NCBI GenBank assembly: GCA_913056495.1
Contig: CAJXMO010000012.1
Span: 62,001 to 126,000, forward strand
From: an uncultured Alteromonadaceae bacterium
Lineage (GTDB): Bacteria; Pseudomonadota; Gammaproteobacteria; Enterobacterales; Alteromonadaceae
Direction of reading: 5' to 3'
Length of the DNA: 64,000 nucleotides
In this document: positions 16,889-30,309 of the stretch, piece after piece
How the letters are laid out: every line of letters begins with the position of its first letter
Numbering within the stretch: the first letter of the stretch is position 1
The notes under the pieces: generated by a model
Databases searched by the model: none
Told to the model about the DNA's origin: nothing
The model's input: the letters and a program-made list of their open reading frames with translations, nothing else
Made by a program: the position numbers and the translations under genes

Positions 16889-16942
16889 CCGAAAGCTATA
16901 AAAGCTGTGCTCTTATGCTTGTTAATCAGTCTAAACTTTCGG
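16889..16942 (-). promoter_or_regulatory. Inverted repeat in the urtA leader
   Basis: CCGAAAG (16889-16895) and CTTTCGG (16936-16942) can pair across about 40 bases shortly upstream of the urtA ribosome-binding site. It could be a leader hairpin or an operator, but seven base pairs with a long loop is weak evidence. Confidence 0.25.
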
Positions 16943-17139
16943 CCTGTTCAAACAATTAGCTCAATGCCCCAGCCAGCTGCGTTATTTGGCCCTGGTACAT
17001 TTCACTTAAGGGTATATGTTAATTGACGTATATAAATACGATTTAAATCTCATCAAAATTTAATTTGCCGCTTTGGCTTATTCATTGCTACTTCATCAAC
17101 CTTTATTGATTCACTAAAATCAAATCATCAGGTAATAAG

Positions 17140-20100
17140 ATGTCTGCAGAACAAGATATTTTTCGAGTTAGACGAAATTACAATAAATGGGTTGCTGACC
17201 ATACGTTAGAAGATTATTCATTGCGTTTTACCGCAAAATCCGCACGTCAGTGGTCAAGCGGCCAAATCGCAATCACAGCGATTGGTGCTATTTCGTTTCT
17301 GGCGCTCGAAGCCATTGGTGGCGTCATGACGCTTTCGTATGGATTCACCAATTCGGTCTTGGCGATTTTACTCGTCTCTTTAATTATCTTTTTTACTGCT
17401 TTACCCATTTGTTATCACGCCGCCAAACACGGTATAGATATAGATTTATTAACGCGCGGTGCCGGATTTGGTTATATTGGCTCGACTATCACTTCGTTAA
17501 TTTACGCTAGCTTCACCTTTATCTTTTTCGCAATTGAAGCCGCGATTATGGCAATGGCGTTGCAGCTAACTTTAAATATTCCTTTATATATAGGCTATTT
17601 TTTGTGTGCTGTGGTTGTGATTCCATTGGTAACGCATGGCATTACTCAAATCAGTAAATTTCAGCGATGGACTCAGCCAATTTGGCTGGTTTTACAGGTT
17701 TTACCACTCATATTTATTGCTATTTATGAATGGCAAGCGTTTCAAAACTGGACGCTATTTGAACTCAAGCCAAGTGACAATAACCAATCTGGTCATTTTG
17801 AATTGCTACTTTTTGGTGCTGCGGCGTCAATAATGTTTTCCCTTATTGCCCAAGTTGGTGAGCAGGTTGATTTTTTGCGCTTTTTACCTCAGACACAAGA
17901 CAATAAAAAACAATGGCTCACAGCGTTAATTTTAGCTGGTCCAGGCTGGATTCTTGTTGGCGCTATCAAAATATTAATTGGTTCATTTTTAGCTTACCTT
18001 GCGATTTATCACGGTATCGCACCTCAGTTGGCCGTAGATCCTAACCATATGTATTTGGTTGCTTTTAGTTATATCACCAATAACCCGAATATAGTTTTAC
18101 TGCTGGTAGGCTGTTTTGTTGTTATTTCCCAGTTAAAAATTAATGTAACCAATGCTTATGCTGGCTCTATTGCCTGGTCAAACTTTTTTTCCCGTGTTAC
18201 CCAAAACCATCCGGGGCGGGTTGTCTGGTTGGTTTTTAATGTCGCCATAGCGCTATTACTAATGGAGTTAGAAATTTTTGCGATGATGGAAAAAACCCTA
18301 TCCATATATGGCTTAATTGCCGTTGCATGGGTTGGTTCGCTGGTTGCAGATCTGACAATAAATAAACCGCTCAAACTAAGACCAAAAGAAATAGAGTTTA
18401 AACGTGCCCATTTATACGATATTAATCCGGTTGGTTTTGGCTCTATGGTTATAGCATCTGCTTTTGGCATTTGTCTGCATATGGGATTTTTTGGCCCGGT
18501 AGGCTCGGCTCTGGCTTCCTTTTTTACGCTGGCGGCCACTTTTGTTCTGGCACCTTTAATCGCATGGATAACCAAAGGTAAATATTATATTGCGCGTCAA
18601 AATTTAATTTCAGAATCTCACCCGCCGATAATACAGTGCTGTATTTGCGAGCACACTTTTGAGCGTGAAGATATGTCTTATTGCCCAGCTTATGCCGGTG
18701 CTATCTGCTCTTTATGTTGCTCACTGGATACTCGCTGTCATGATCAGTGCAAACCCGATGGCCGCTTTTATGATCAGTTTTTTAATCTACTCAAATTAGT
18801 TCTGCCGCGACATTGGGCAAATCAGATTAATACTCGAATATTCAGCTTTTTAGGGTTAATTACACTCGCTATTTTTTTGATTTTTGGTTTGCTCACCTTT
18901 ATCTATTTTCAAATTGAGATAGAAACTCAGATTGATAAAAATCTGCTGCAAAGTGCGCTCTTAAAATCGTCTTTCATGCTAATCATTATCAGTGCCGTGA
19001 TTTGTTGGGTGTTTGTATTAATGAGCGAAAGCCGCAGAGTCTCTGTTAATGAAACCCGGCAACAAACCCGGCTATTGAAACAAGAAATAGCCGCGCATGA
19101 AAAAACCGATCAGGAACTCCAGCAAGCAAAAGAAATTGCAGAAGCAGCAAATCAAGCAAAAAGCCGTTACCTGGCGGGAATAAGCCATGAACTCAGATCA
19201 CCGTTAAATGCTATATCGGGTTATGCACAGCTGCTGGATAACAATAAAATAGCCCCGGAGAGAACCGATCAGGCAATAGGTGTCATCCGGCGAAGTAGTG
19301 AATATTTAGCCGATTTGATCGAGGGGTTATTGGATATCTCAAAAATAGAGGCAGGTAAGCTCGATTTAATCAAGACCGAAGTCCATTTACCTTCGCTCAT
19401 CAATCAGATTGTCAGCATGTTCAGGTTGCAGGCTGAAGATAAATCTATTGAATTTGTGCATCATATCCGCGGCTGCCTGCCTGAATGGGTGCGCACGGAT
19501 GAAAAACGCTTGCGCCAGATACTGATTAATTTGCTGTCTAACGCAATTAAGTTTACCCATCAGGGACAGGTTAAATTTGAGATTACTTACAAAAATGAAA
19601 TCGCAAACTTTATTATTACTGATACCGGCGTCGGCATTGATGAAAGTGAATATAAAAATATTTTTAAACCTTTTGAACGCATCAGAAAACCCGGAGAACC
19701 TTATGTATCGGGTACAGGATTAGGTTTAACCATTACTCGGTTATTATCTGAGATAATGGGCGGTAATGTTTCTCTGACCAGTAAAAAAGGGCAGGGAAGC
19801 CAATTTACCGTCAGTATTATGCTCAGTGGCCTGACGAAACAAAGCCCATTGTCAGCCAATCAGCATCGAACGGTAAAGGGCATAAAAGGTGGGAATAAGC
19901 TGTTAATGCTGGTTGATGATGATCCAACCCATCGAGGTTTGATAAAAGATGCACTGAGTATATTAGGCTTTTCTATTGTGGAAGCCGCAGATGGCTTTGA
20001 GTGTTTAAATTTGCTCGAAGGTTGCCAACCGGATTTATTTTTATTGGATGTGTCTATGCCGGGCATGACAGGATTTGAACTGTCTAAAGTCTTACGTGAA

Positions 20101-20508
20101 AAAAGTATTAATGTCCCCATTATCATGGTTTCGGCTGATGCCAGAGAAAATCAGCTGCAGGACATTGAGCAGCACGCGCATAATGACTATGTCGTCAAGC
20201 CTGTACAAATTGATACTCTGATTGAAAAAATTGGCCAGCAGCTAAATCTGAAATGGCATTATCAGGTGATAGCAGATAAACCGGATATGGCGGATAACCT
20301 GGCAAGCAAAGCAGAAAAACTGCCTGACAATATGATTAGCGAATTAATCGCGTTAACAGAAATGGGTTACCACAAAGCCCTGTTGAATAAACTCAAAAAA
20401 ATACAAAGCGAAAAATTGGTCAGCCCGGATGTGGTTGGCCAGTTAATTACTTTATGTAATAAATTTCAATTTAAACAGATTAGTCAAATATTGCGAGAAG
20501 CCCTATGA
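17140..20508 (+). CDS. NCS1-permease-like sensor hybrid histidine kinase with receiver domain
   Basis: A 1122-residue fusion. Residues ~20-475 are a polytopic domain of the NCS1 type (cytosine/purine/uracil/allantoin permeases) with about twelve membrane spans. A Cys-rich segment follows (C500, C501, C503 to C537; CCICEHTF, SYCPAY, CSLCCS, CHDQC), likely metal-binding. Two more membrane spans lie at about 565-590 and 605-630, then a coiled coil. The HisKA box has H683 (AGISHELRSPLNAISGYAQL). The ATPase has NLLSNAIKF, DTGVGID and GTGLGLTIT. The receiver carries D970 (FLLDVSMPG). About 80 residues follow the receiver without a known fold. It overlaps the next gene by ATGA and is divergent from urtA, so it is a plausible sensor of an amide, urea or purine-derived ligand. 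Whether it also transports is unknown. Confidence 0.88.
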   Translation: MSAEQDIFRVRRNYNKWVADHTLEDYSLRFTAKSARQWSSGQIAITAIGAISFLALEAIGGVMTLSYGFTNSVLAILLVSLIIFFTALPICYHAAKHGIDIDLLTRGAGFGYIGSTITSLIYASFTFIFFAIEAAIMAMALQLTLNIPLYIGYFLCAVVVIPLVTHGITQISKFQRWTQPIWLVLQVLPLIFIAIYEWQAFQNWTLFELKPSDNNQSGHFELLLFGAAASIMFSLIAQVGEQVDFLRFLPQTQDNKKQWLTALILAGPGWILVGAIKILIGSFLAYLAIYHGIAPQLAVDPNHMYLVAFSYITNNPNIVLLLVGCFVVISQLKINVTNAYAGSIAWSNFFSRVTQNHPGRVVWLVFNVAIALLLMELEIFAMMEKTLSIYGLIAVAWVGSLVADLTINKPLKLRPKEIEFKRAHLYDINPVGFGSMVIASAFGICLHMGFFGPVGSALASFFTLAATFVLAPLIAWITKGKYYIARQNLISESHPPIIQCCICEHTFEREDMSYCPAYAGAICSLCCSLDTRCHDQCKPDGRFYDQFFNLLKLVLPRHWANQINTRIFSFLGLITLAIFLIFGLLTFIYFQIEIETQIDKNLLQSALLKSSFMLIIISAVICWVFVLMSESRRVSVNETRQQTRLLKQEIAAHEKTDQELQQAKEIAEAANQAKSRYLAGISHELRSPLNAISGYAQLLDNNKIAPERTDQAIGVIRRSSEYLADLIEGLLDISKIEAGKLDLIKTEVHLPSLINQIVSMFRLQAEDKSIEFVHHIRGCLPEWVRTDEKRLRQILINLLSNAIKFTHQGQVKFEITYKNEIANFIITDTGVGIDESEYKNIFKPFERIRKPGEPYVSGTGLGLTITRLLSEIMGGNVSLTSKKGQGSQFTVSIMLSGLTKQSPLSANQHRTVKGIKGGNKLLMLVDDDPTHRGLIKDALSILGFSIVEAADGFECLNLLEGCQPDLFLLDVSMPGMTGFELSKVLREKSINVPIIMVSADARENQLQDIEQHAHNDYVVKPVQIDTLIEKIGQQLNLKWHYQVIADKPDMADNLASKAEKLPDNMISELIALTEMGYHKALLNKLKKIQSEKLVSPDVVGQLITLCNKFQFKQISQILREAL

Positions 20509-21407
20509 CAATGCACAAAAAACAAAAAAATGTTGTGCTGATAGTAGATGACTCACCTGAAACATTAAGCATGCTGAACGATGCGCTGGATGGTCAGAAT
20601 TTAACACTATTAATTGCCATGGAAGGCCAGCAGGCGGTCACTATCGCCGAGAATATCAATCCCGACATTATTTTAATGGATGCAATGATGCCTAATATGG
20701 ACGGATTTGAAGCTTGTAGAATCATCAAACAAATCCCTCAACTGAAACATACGCCGGTTATATTTATGACCGGCATGAGTGATACACAAAGTATTAAAAA
20801 AGGATTTGAAGCTGGCGGCACTGATTATATTACTAAGCCAATCAACCCTGATGAACTTATTATCAGAATGCAGTCTCATTTATCCAATGCCAGAGTCACC
20901 ATACATGCTCAGCAGGCTTTGGATAATTCCGGGCAGTATTTACTCGCGGTCAATCGACAGGGACAAATTAAATGGGCTACGCCTCAAACTTATCAATTAT
21001 TTGACCTAGCCGGTGCAAATGAAAGCTGGCTGGCCGCCACATTGGCAAAAAAACTCGCTAATTTTGTCAGTCAGCCCGACAAAAGACAATTTCCGCTCAG
21101 AGTTCAGGCAGAATCAAAACAGCTCGAACTCAAATATATTTCTGAAACGGATGAAAACGAGTATTTATTAAGATTGTCAGATCTAGAGCAACCGGATGAA
21201 ATGGCGCTGTTGCGTGAGCGTTATCCACTTACTGAACGTGAATCAGAAGTTTTATTGTGGATAAGTAAAGGAAAAACCAATAGAGAAATTGCAACAGTAC
21301 TCAGTATGAGCCCTAGAACTGTGAATAAACATCTGGAGCAGATATTTAAAAAGCTGAGTGTTGAAAACCGGACTTCGGCAGCCGCTATGGCGCTGCAGTG
21401 TTTATAG
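20505..21407 (+). CDS. Response regulator with central PAS-like region and LuxR-type HTH
   Basis: A 300-residue regulator translationally coupled to the permease-kinase (ATGA overlap). The receiver (residues 9-125) has acidic pair D15/D16, phosphoacceptor D59 (IILMDAMMPNMDG) and the lysine of DYITKP. A middle section (~135-225, YLLAVNRQGQIKWATPQTY) resembles a short PAS fold. The C-terminal LuxR/FixJ HTH is PLTERESEVLLWISKGKTN followed by REIATVLSMSPRTVNKHLEQ. It is the cognate output of the upstream kinase and probably activates the divergent urt-fmd operon. A terminator shared with atpC follows. Confidence 0.9.
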   Translation: MTMHKKQKNVVLIVDDSPETLSMLNDALDGQNLTLLIAMEGQQAVTIAENINPDIILMDAMMPNMDGFEACRIIKQIPQLKHTPVIFMTGMSDTQSIKKGFEAGGTDYITKPINPDELIIRMQSHLSNARVTIHAQQALDNSGQYLLAVNRQGQIKWATPQTYQLFDLAGANESWLAATLAKKLANFVSQPDKRQFPLRVQAESKQLELKYISETDENEYLLRLSDLEQPDEMALLRERYPLTERESEVLLWISKGKTNREIATVLSMSPRTVNKHLEQIFKKLSVENRTSAAAMALQCL

Positions 21408-21429
21408 GTAGTTTTTAAATAAGACAAAC

Positions 21430-21458
21430 AAAAAAGGACAGCTTAGCTGTCCTTTTTT
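21430..21458. terminator. Bidirectional terminator between the response regulator and atpC
   Basis: AAAAAAGGACAGC-tta-GCTGTCCTTTTTT is a perfect 13-bp stem with A- and T-runs on each side, so it can end the converging transcripts from both strands. Confidence 0.92.
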
Positions 21459-21491
21459 AGTATTTAACTGCTTGTACAATTAAATCAGTGA

Positions 21492-21914
21492 TTAACCACG
21501 CTTACGCATTTCTTCGATAATTCGAATTTGTGCTACGGCTTTTGCAAGCTCCATAGCAGCTTCAGCATAGTTCAGGTCACCAGAAGCATTATTGATATGC
21601 TCTTGTGCCCGGCGTTTAGCTTCAACAGCTGCTTGCTCATCCAGATCTTCGCCACGTACTGCAACGTCAGCCAAAACGACAATGCCGTTAGGTTGAACTT
21701 CTAATACGCCACCGGATAAATAAATCAGCTCTTCTTTGCCAAACTGCTTAACCAATTTAATCATACCAGGTTTGATTGGTGTGATTAGTGGGGCATGACC
21801 GTATTGAACGCCAAGCTCACCTTCTACACCAGTTACCCTGATTGACTCAACTAAACCGGAGAAGATTTTCTCTTCGGCGCTGACTACGTCTAAATGAGTT
21901 GTCATAGCTGCCAT
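21492..21914 (-). CDS. atpC: F1Fo ATP synthase epsilon subunit AtpC
   Basis: The 140-residue epsilon subunit: N-terminal beta-sandwich ([57 protein letters not shown]) and C-terminal two-helix inhibitory arm ([20 protein letters not shown]). It sits at the foot of the rotor, couples gamma to the c-ring and can inhibit ATP hydrolysis. Last gene of the atp operon, 18 bp after atpD, followed by a strong terminator. Confidence 0.97.
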   Translation of the reverse strand: MAAMTTHLDVVSAEEKIFSGLVESIRVTGVEGELGVQYGHAPLITPIKPGMIKLVKQFGKEELIYLSGGVLEVQPNGIVVLADVAVRGEDLDEQAAVEAKRRAQEHINNASGDLNYAEAAMELAKAVAQIRIIEEMRKRG

Positions 21915-21932
21915 CTTTCGCCTCCGGAAGAA

Positions 21933-24210
<2,278 letters not shown>

Positions 24211-24250
24211 TTCTCTTCACTCCGATTAAATTAATCGTAGACTCAGACTA

Positions 24251-25792
24251 TTACCAAGTTTGAGTCGATTTGAATGCTTCTAAAGCAGCTTTTAATGCAG
24301 CTTCGATGTCAGCGTTATAGTCGCCTTTCTCATCGATTTTAGCCATTAATTCTGCATGCTCAGACTGTACATATGAATGAAGAGCTGCTTCGAAATCAAG
24401 AATCTTGTCTAATTCGATATCATTCAAGAAACCTTTATCCGCAGCGAACAATGAAACAGCCATTAAACTAACACTTAATGGAGAGTATTGCTTTTGCTTC
24501 ATTAATTCAGTAACGCGTTGACCGTGTTCTAATTGAGCACGAGTTGCGTCATCTAAATCAGAAGCGAACTGAGCAAAGGCTGCTAATTCACGATACTGAG
24601 CTAAAGCTAGACGAATACCACCGCCTAATTTTTTGATGATTTTAGTTTGTGCTGCACCACCAACACGAGATACCGAAATACCAGCGTTAATTGCCGGACG
24701 GATACCTGAGTTGAACATGCCAGTTTCTAAGAAGATCTGACCGTCAGTAATTGAAATTACGTTAGTAGGTACGAAAGCAGAAACGTCACCCGCTTGAGTT
24801 TCGATAATAGGTAATGCAGTTAATGAACCTGTTTTACCTTTAACTTCACCGTTAGTGTACTTTTCAACATACTCAGCGTTAACGCGAGATGCACGCTCAA
24901 GTAGACGAGAGTGAAGATAGAAAACGTCACCCGGGTATGCTTCACGACCTGGTGGACGACGTAATAATAGTGAAACCTGACGGTAAGCTACAGCTTGTTT
25001 AGATAAATCATCATAAACGATTAATGCATCTTGACCACGGTCACGGAAGTATTCACCCATAGTACAACCCGCATATGGAGCTAAGTACTGAAGTGCCGCT
25101 GATTCAGAAGCATTTGCTGCAACAATAATTGTATGCTCTAACGCGCCGTGTTCTTCTAACTTACGAACAACGTTTGAAAGCGTAGATGCTTTTTGACCAA
25201 TCGCAACATAGATACATTTAACGCCTGTACCTTTTTGGTTGATGATTGCATCGATTGCTACCGCTGATTTACCAATCTGACGGTCACCGATGATAAGCTC
25301 ACGCTGACCACGACCGATTGGAACCATAGAGTCAATCGCTTTATAACCAGTTTGTAATGGCTCATCAACTGACTGACGATCGATTACACCCGGTGCAATT
25401 TTTTCAACTGGTTCAAAGCCGTCATTTTCAATAGGGCCTTTACCATCGATTGCTTGACCTAATGTGTTTACCACACGGCCTAATAAACCTGGACCTACTG
25501 GCACTTCTAAGATACGACCTGTACCTTTAACTTTTGCGCCTTCTTGTAAGTCTGCATATGGGCCCATTACAACCGCACCAACAGAGTCTCTTTCTAAGTT
25601 AAGTGCGATAGCGAAACGGCTACCCGGAAGCTCAATCATCTCACCTTGCATTACATCGGCTAAACCGTGAATGCGGATGATACCGTCAGTAACAGATACG
25701 ATAGTACCTTCGTTACGAGCTTCACTGACGATTTCGAACTTTTCAATACGTTTTTTGATAAGTTCGGCAATTTCAGTGGAATTCAGTTGCAT
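24251..25792 (-). CDS. atpA: F1Fo ATP synthase alpha subunit AtpA
   Basis: The 513-residue non-catalytic nucleotide-binding subunit, starting [20 protein letters not shown]. Walker [34 protein letters not shown] and the arginine-finger region [12 protein letters not shown] are all present. Length equals the Escherichia coli protein. Eleven bp after atpH in the same transcript. Confidence 0.98.
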   Translation of the reverse strand: MQLNSTEIAELIKKRIEKFEIVSEARNEGTIVSVTDGIIRIHGLADVMQGEMIELPGSRFAIALNLERDSVGAVVMGPYADLQEGAKVKGTGRILEVPVGPGLLGRVVNTLGQAIDGKGPIENDGFEPVEKIAPGVIDRQSVDEPLQTGYKAIDSMVPIGRGQRELIIGDRQIGKSAVAIDAIINQKGTGVKCIYVAIGQKASTLSNVVRKLEEHGALEHTIIVAANASESAALQYLAPYAGCTMGEYFRDRGQDALIVYDDLSKQAVAYRQVSLLLRRPPGREAYPGDVFYLHSRLLERASRVNAEYVEKYTNGEVKGKTGSLTALPIIETQAGDVSAFVPTNVISITDGQIFLETGMFNSGIRPAINAGISVSRVGGAAQTKIIKKLGGGIRLALAQYRELAAFAQFASDLDDATRAQLEHGQRVTELMKQKQYSPLSVSLMAVSLFAADKGFLNDIELDKILDFEAALHSYVQSEHAELMAKIDEKGDYNADIEAALKAALEAFKSTQTW

Positions 25793-25803
25793 GCTCTAAT
25801 CCC

Positions 25804-26337
25804 CTACGACTGTAACGCTGTGTTCAGTCGTTCCAATTTTCCGCGAATCGTGCTGTCAATGACTGTATCACCAGCTTTGATTAATAAGCCGCCAACAACG
25901 GCCTCATCAACACGACAATTAAGCTTAACTTTTTTGGCTAAACGTTTTTCTAACGATTGAACTAGGCTATCTTGTTGTTTTTCAGATAACTCAACGGCAG
26001 AGGTTACAGTGACTTCTACGGTTTTCTCATACTCGTTTTTCAGTTCAGAAAATAACGCAGCCACATCAGGCAATATATTCAAGCGATTATTTTCAGCCAT
26101 CAGTTTGATTAAGTTTTGACCACACTGGTCAAGCTGGTCTTCGCAAACACCAATGAATATTTTGACGACTTCGTCTTTGTTAGCAGTGCTTTTAATTAAT
26201 TGCTTAATCGTTTCGTTTTTAGAAACTTCAGCTGCAAACACTAACATAGTCTGCCAGTTTTCAATCGCGTTTTGCTCAACAGCATAATCAAACGCTGCTT
26301 TAGCGTATGGTCGGGCAACAGTTGTCAATTCAGACAT
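25804..26337 (-). CDS. atpH: F1Fo ATP synthase delta subunit AtpH
   Basis: The 177-residue delta subunit that ties the peripheral stalk to the top of F1. ELTTVARPYAKAAFDYAVEQ is the N-terminal family signature and GGLLIKAGDTVIDSTIRGKL the C-terminal one. Twelve bp after atpF. Confidence 0.97.
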   Translation of the reverse strand: MSELTTVARPYAKAAFDYAVEQNAIENWQTMLVFAAEVSKNETIKQLIKSTANKDEVVKIFIGVCEDQLDQCGQNLIKLMAENNRLNILPDVAALFSELKNEYEKTVEVTVTSAVELSEKQQDSLVQSLEKRLAKKVKLNCRVDEAVVGGLLIKAGDTVIDSTIRGKLERLNTALQS

Positions 26338-26349
26338 AATAATTACCCC

Positions 26350-26820
26350 TTATAGTTCCTCAACCAATTGGTCAAGGATATCCGCTTGAGCTTTAGCATC
26401 GATAGAGCGTGCAATAATTTTCTCTGCACCCGCTACCGCCAAAGCAGCCACTTGCTGACGTAACTCGGCACGAGCACGGTTACGTTCAGCTTCTAGTTCA
26501 GCTTGACCTTGAGCTAAAATCTTCTCACTTTCAGAACGTGCTTTACCAGCCGCTTCTTCAATGATCAGTGCTTCGCGTTTTTTAGCTTGCTCAATAATAG
26601 CTGCAGCTTCAGATTTAGCTTCTTTCAACTTTTTAGTCGCTTCTTTTTTAGCTAACTCTAAGTCTTGTTCCGCTTGTTCTGAGGCTGCCAAGCCTTCTTC
26701 AATTTGCTTTTGACGAGCTTCAATTGCATTGTTTATTTGTGGCCAAACATACTTCATTGTAAAAAATACAAAGAAGAAAAATGCTATCGATTCGCCAATT
26801 AGAGTTGCGTTGATATTCAC
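26350..26820 (-). CDS. atpF: F1Fo ATP synthase b subunit AtpF
   Basis: The 156-residue peripheral stalk subunit: one N-terminal membrane helix ([20 protein letters not shown]) with the conserved WPQI at its end, then a long Ala/Glu/Lys-rich right-handed coiled coil to the C-terminus. Length equals that of Escherichia coli AtpF. Confidence 0.97.
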   Translation of the reverse strand: MNINATLIGESIAFFFFVFFTMKYVWPQINNAIEARQKQIEEGLAASEQAEQDLELAKKEATKKLKEAKSEAAAIIEQAKKREALIIEEAAGKARSESEKILAQGQAELEAERNRARAELRQQVAALAVAGAEKIIARSIDAKAQADILDQLVEEL

Positions 26821-26877
26821 AACGACCCCCTTAATAAGTTATCAATGTTTAACAAGAAATAAATACTTATAGTAATC

Positions 26878-27123
<246 letters not shown>

Positions 27124-27143
27124 TTAAAGTTAAAGTTAAAAAT

Positions 27144-28013
<870 letters not shown>

Positions 28014-28388
28014 TTAATGAAAAGAATTCGGTGCCAAAACATGCGCTACCAGCGCTAATGCAAAGCCAAAAAAAACAAAACCGACTAAAAACAGCTGCGA
28101 TTTTAAAATAATAGCCAGCACTATGCTGGTCAGAATCAACTTAATCGAACAACCCCGATAAAATCGACTCATAGTGGTTTTAAGTTGTGTTGCCCCGGCG
28201 CTCGAAAATAAAAACATCGCTAAAACAATATTGGGCAAAATCCCACAACAGCCACCTACAAACAAAGACAATGCAGCGTCCCGGTTTTGTATTACTAAAA
28301 CTAATAAGCTAACGATAGCAACGATAAAAAACTGAAAACCTATTATTTTACATGCGGTTATAAGTCCCGCTAGGGCCAGCTTATTCAA
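28014..28388 (-). CDS. atpI: ATP synthase accessory protein AtpI
   Basis: A 124-residue protein with four membrane helices (for example FFIVAIVSLLVLVIQNRDAA and FLVGFVFFGFALALVAHVLA). AtpI proteins are poorly conserved and assist c-ring assembly or cation supply. The call rests on size, topology, GGCCGILPNIVLA and position 18 bp before atpB at the operon head. The atp promoter should lie in 28389-28577. Confidence 0.85.
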   Translation of the reverse strand: MNKLALAGLITACKIIGFQFFIVAIVSLLVLVIQNRDAALSLFVGGCCGILPNIVLAMFLFSSAGATQLKTTMSRFYRGCSIKLILTSIVLAIILKSQLFLVGFVFFGFALALVAHVLAPNSFH

Positions 28389-28577
28389 AATATCAAAACT
28401 CTTTAAAGTTGCTATATAGCGTCATTTTGTGTTTAAACGCACAAAACTGATGCAAAATTTTGCGCAGAGTATACAGAATTATGCCGTATTTTCAATATAA
28501 ACCGTATTGATAAAAAACGAAAAAAATGAATAAAAATGCGGCTTGCGTAAATAAAAATCTATATTTTAAATATTTTG

Positions 28578-29483
28578 TTATTTATTTTGCTTTAAACGTT
28601 CAATAATCCCATCTAATGCATCTAAATTGGCAAAATCTATAACCATCTTGCCTTTACCTGCGCGATTATGACTGATTTTGACACTTGAGCCAATCATTTC
28701 CGTAATTTCATTTTGTAAATGCTCGATATTCGGATCGATTTTTTGTGGTTCTTTTTCAGCTGGCGGCTGTAAAAGTTTATTAACCAGCTTTTCAGTGTCT
28801 CTAACGGTTAGCCCTTTAGCTGCCACTAAACGACCGGCTTCAATTTGAGTTTCACCTTGCAAAGCTAACAAACACCGGGCATGGCCCATTTCTATATCGC
28901 CGTGCTCAAGTAAAGTTTTGACATCTTCCTGAAGTGAATTTAAACGCAATAAGTTAGTAACCGTTGTTCTGGATTTACCAACCGCATCCGCCACCTGCTG
29001 ATGAGTTAACGCAAATTCACTCAATAAACGATCAAGTGCGATCGCTTCTTCCATCGCATTGAGATCTTCACGCTGAATATTTTCAATTAGCGCGATAGCA
29101 ACGGCTGCTTCATCCGGAATTTTTTTGACTAAACAGGGAACCGTATCCAGTTGCGCAATTTGAGCGGCTCGCCATCGTCTTTCACCGGCAATAATTTCGT
29201 ATTGATTTTCAACCTCTAGCTGGCGAACAACAATGGGTTGAATAATACCTTGAGCACGAATCGAACTGGCCAGCTCTTCAAGTGCATCAGGCGACATGTC
29301 TTTTCGAGGTTGATATTTTCCGGGTATTAAATATTCAATGGGTAATTTATGAAGTTCATTTTTTTCAGTTGTAACAGGACCACTTGCTTCTGTTTGCTGA
29401 TTTGTTTCTTCTGGCTTTACAGACTGACTTGTAGCTAACAAGGCATCCAGGCCACGACCTAAACCTCTTTTTTTTACCGACAT
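28578..29483 (-). CDS. parB: Chromosome partitioning protein ParB
   Basis: A 301-residue parS-binding CTPase clamp. The N-terminus KKRGLGRGLDALLA carries the usual ParA-stimulating Arg residues. PIEYLIPGKYQPRKDMSPDA and EIIAGERRWRAAQIA give the CTP-binding region, and IENIQREDLNAMEEAIAL and VADAVGKSRTTVTNLLRL the HTH for parS. The C-terminal dimer domain ends GKMVIDFANLDALDGIIERL. Two perfect parS sites lie in recF in this window. It follows parA by 24 bp. Confidence 0.97.
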   Translation of the reverse strand: MSVKKRGLGRGLDALLATSQSVKPEETNQQTEASGPVTTEKNELHKLPIEYLIPGKYQPRKDMSPDALEELASSIRAQGIIQPIVVRQLEVENQYEIIAGERRWRAAQIAQLDTVPCLVKKIPDEAAVAIALIENIQREDLNAMEEAIALDRLLSEFALTHQQVADAVGKSRTTVTNLLRLNSLQEDVKTLLEHGDIEMGHARCLLALQGETQIEAGRLVAAKGLTVRDTEKLVNKLLQPPAEKEPQKIDPNIEHLQNEITEMIGSSVKISHNRAGKGKMVIDFANLDALDGIIERLKQNK

Positions 29484-29507
29484 TGAATTTACCTAAATTT
29501 TTAAAAG

Positions 29508-30296
29508 CTATGCAACTTGTTGTGATTTTTCTTTTTCGCTTCGACGTATCATTTCACCGGCCAATGCCAGGTAAGCTTTTGCACCTGTTGATGATTTATC
29601 ATAATACATGACAGGTTCACCAAAGCTGGGGGCTTCAGCTAAACGAACATTTCTTGGAATAACGGTGCGGTATACTTTTTCACCAAAGTGTTTTTTGAGT
29701 TGCTCTGATACATCATTGGCGAGTCGATTGCGTGGATCGTACATAGTTCTTAATACGCCTTCAATGGCTAAATTAGGATTAACCACAGCAGCCAGTTTTT
29801 CAATCGTATCCATTAGGGCAGTAACCCCTTCCAATGCATAATATTCACACTGCATGGGTACTAATACGGAATCAGCTGCAGCCATTGCGTTAACCGTCAG
29901 CATATTCAGTGAAGGCGGGCAATCTATGATTATAAAATCATAATTATCTTTAAATTCAGCCAACGCATTACGCAATCTGAGTTCGCGGGCAAAACATTCC
30001 ATCAGTTTAATTTCCACCGCGGTTACATCTGAGTTAGCTGCCACTAAATCATATTTACCCGATGTTTCACTGATCACCACATCAGGCAGTGGTTTTTCAT
30101 CAATCAATAATTCATACGAAGTCGCCGGCGCTTCGTATTTATCTACGCCACTGCCCATGGTTGCATTGCCTTGGGGATCGAGATCAATCAATAAAATTTT
30201 GCGTTTAGTCGCAGCCATGGATGCTGCTAAGTTAACCGCAGTTGTGGTTTTACCCACGCCACCTTTTTGATTCGCAATCGCAATAGTTTTACCCAT
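29508..30296 (-). CDS. parA: Chromosome partitioning ATPase ParA (Soj)
   Basis: A 262-residue deviant Walker ATPase: IANQKGGVGKTTTAVNLAAS, LIDLDPQGNATMG, IIDCPPSLNMLTVNA. It binds DNA nonspecifically as an ATP dimer and moves ParB-parS complexes. It lies between rsmG and parB, the usual chromosomal context, which separates it from plasmid ParA proteins. Confidence 0.97.
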   Translation of the reverse strand: MGKTIAIANQKGGVGKTTTAVNLAASMAATKRKILLIDLDPQGNATMGSGVDKYEAPATSYELLIDEKPLPDVVISETSGKYDLVAANSDVTAVEIKLMECFARELRLRNALAEFKDNYDFIIIDCPPSLNMLTVNAMAAADSVLVPMQCEYYALEGVTALMDTIEKLAAVVNPNLAIEGVLRTMYDPRNRLANDVSEQLKKHFGEKVYRTVIPRNVRLAEAPSFGEPVMYYDKSSTGAKAYLALAGEMIRRSEKEKSQQVA

Positions 30297-30309
30297 AGCA
30301 GCAACTCCG

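Noticed and set aside
16868-17139. Sigma-54 (-24/-12) promoter for the urt operon
   Set aside because: No TGGC-N8-GC match with proper spacing was found on the minus strand by eye.
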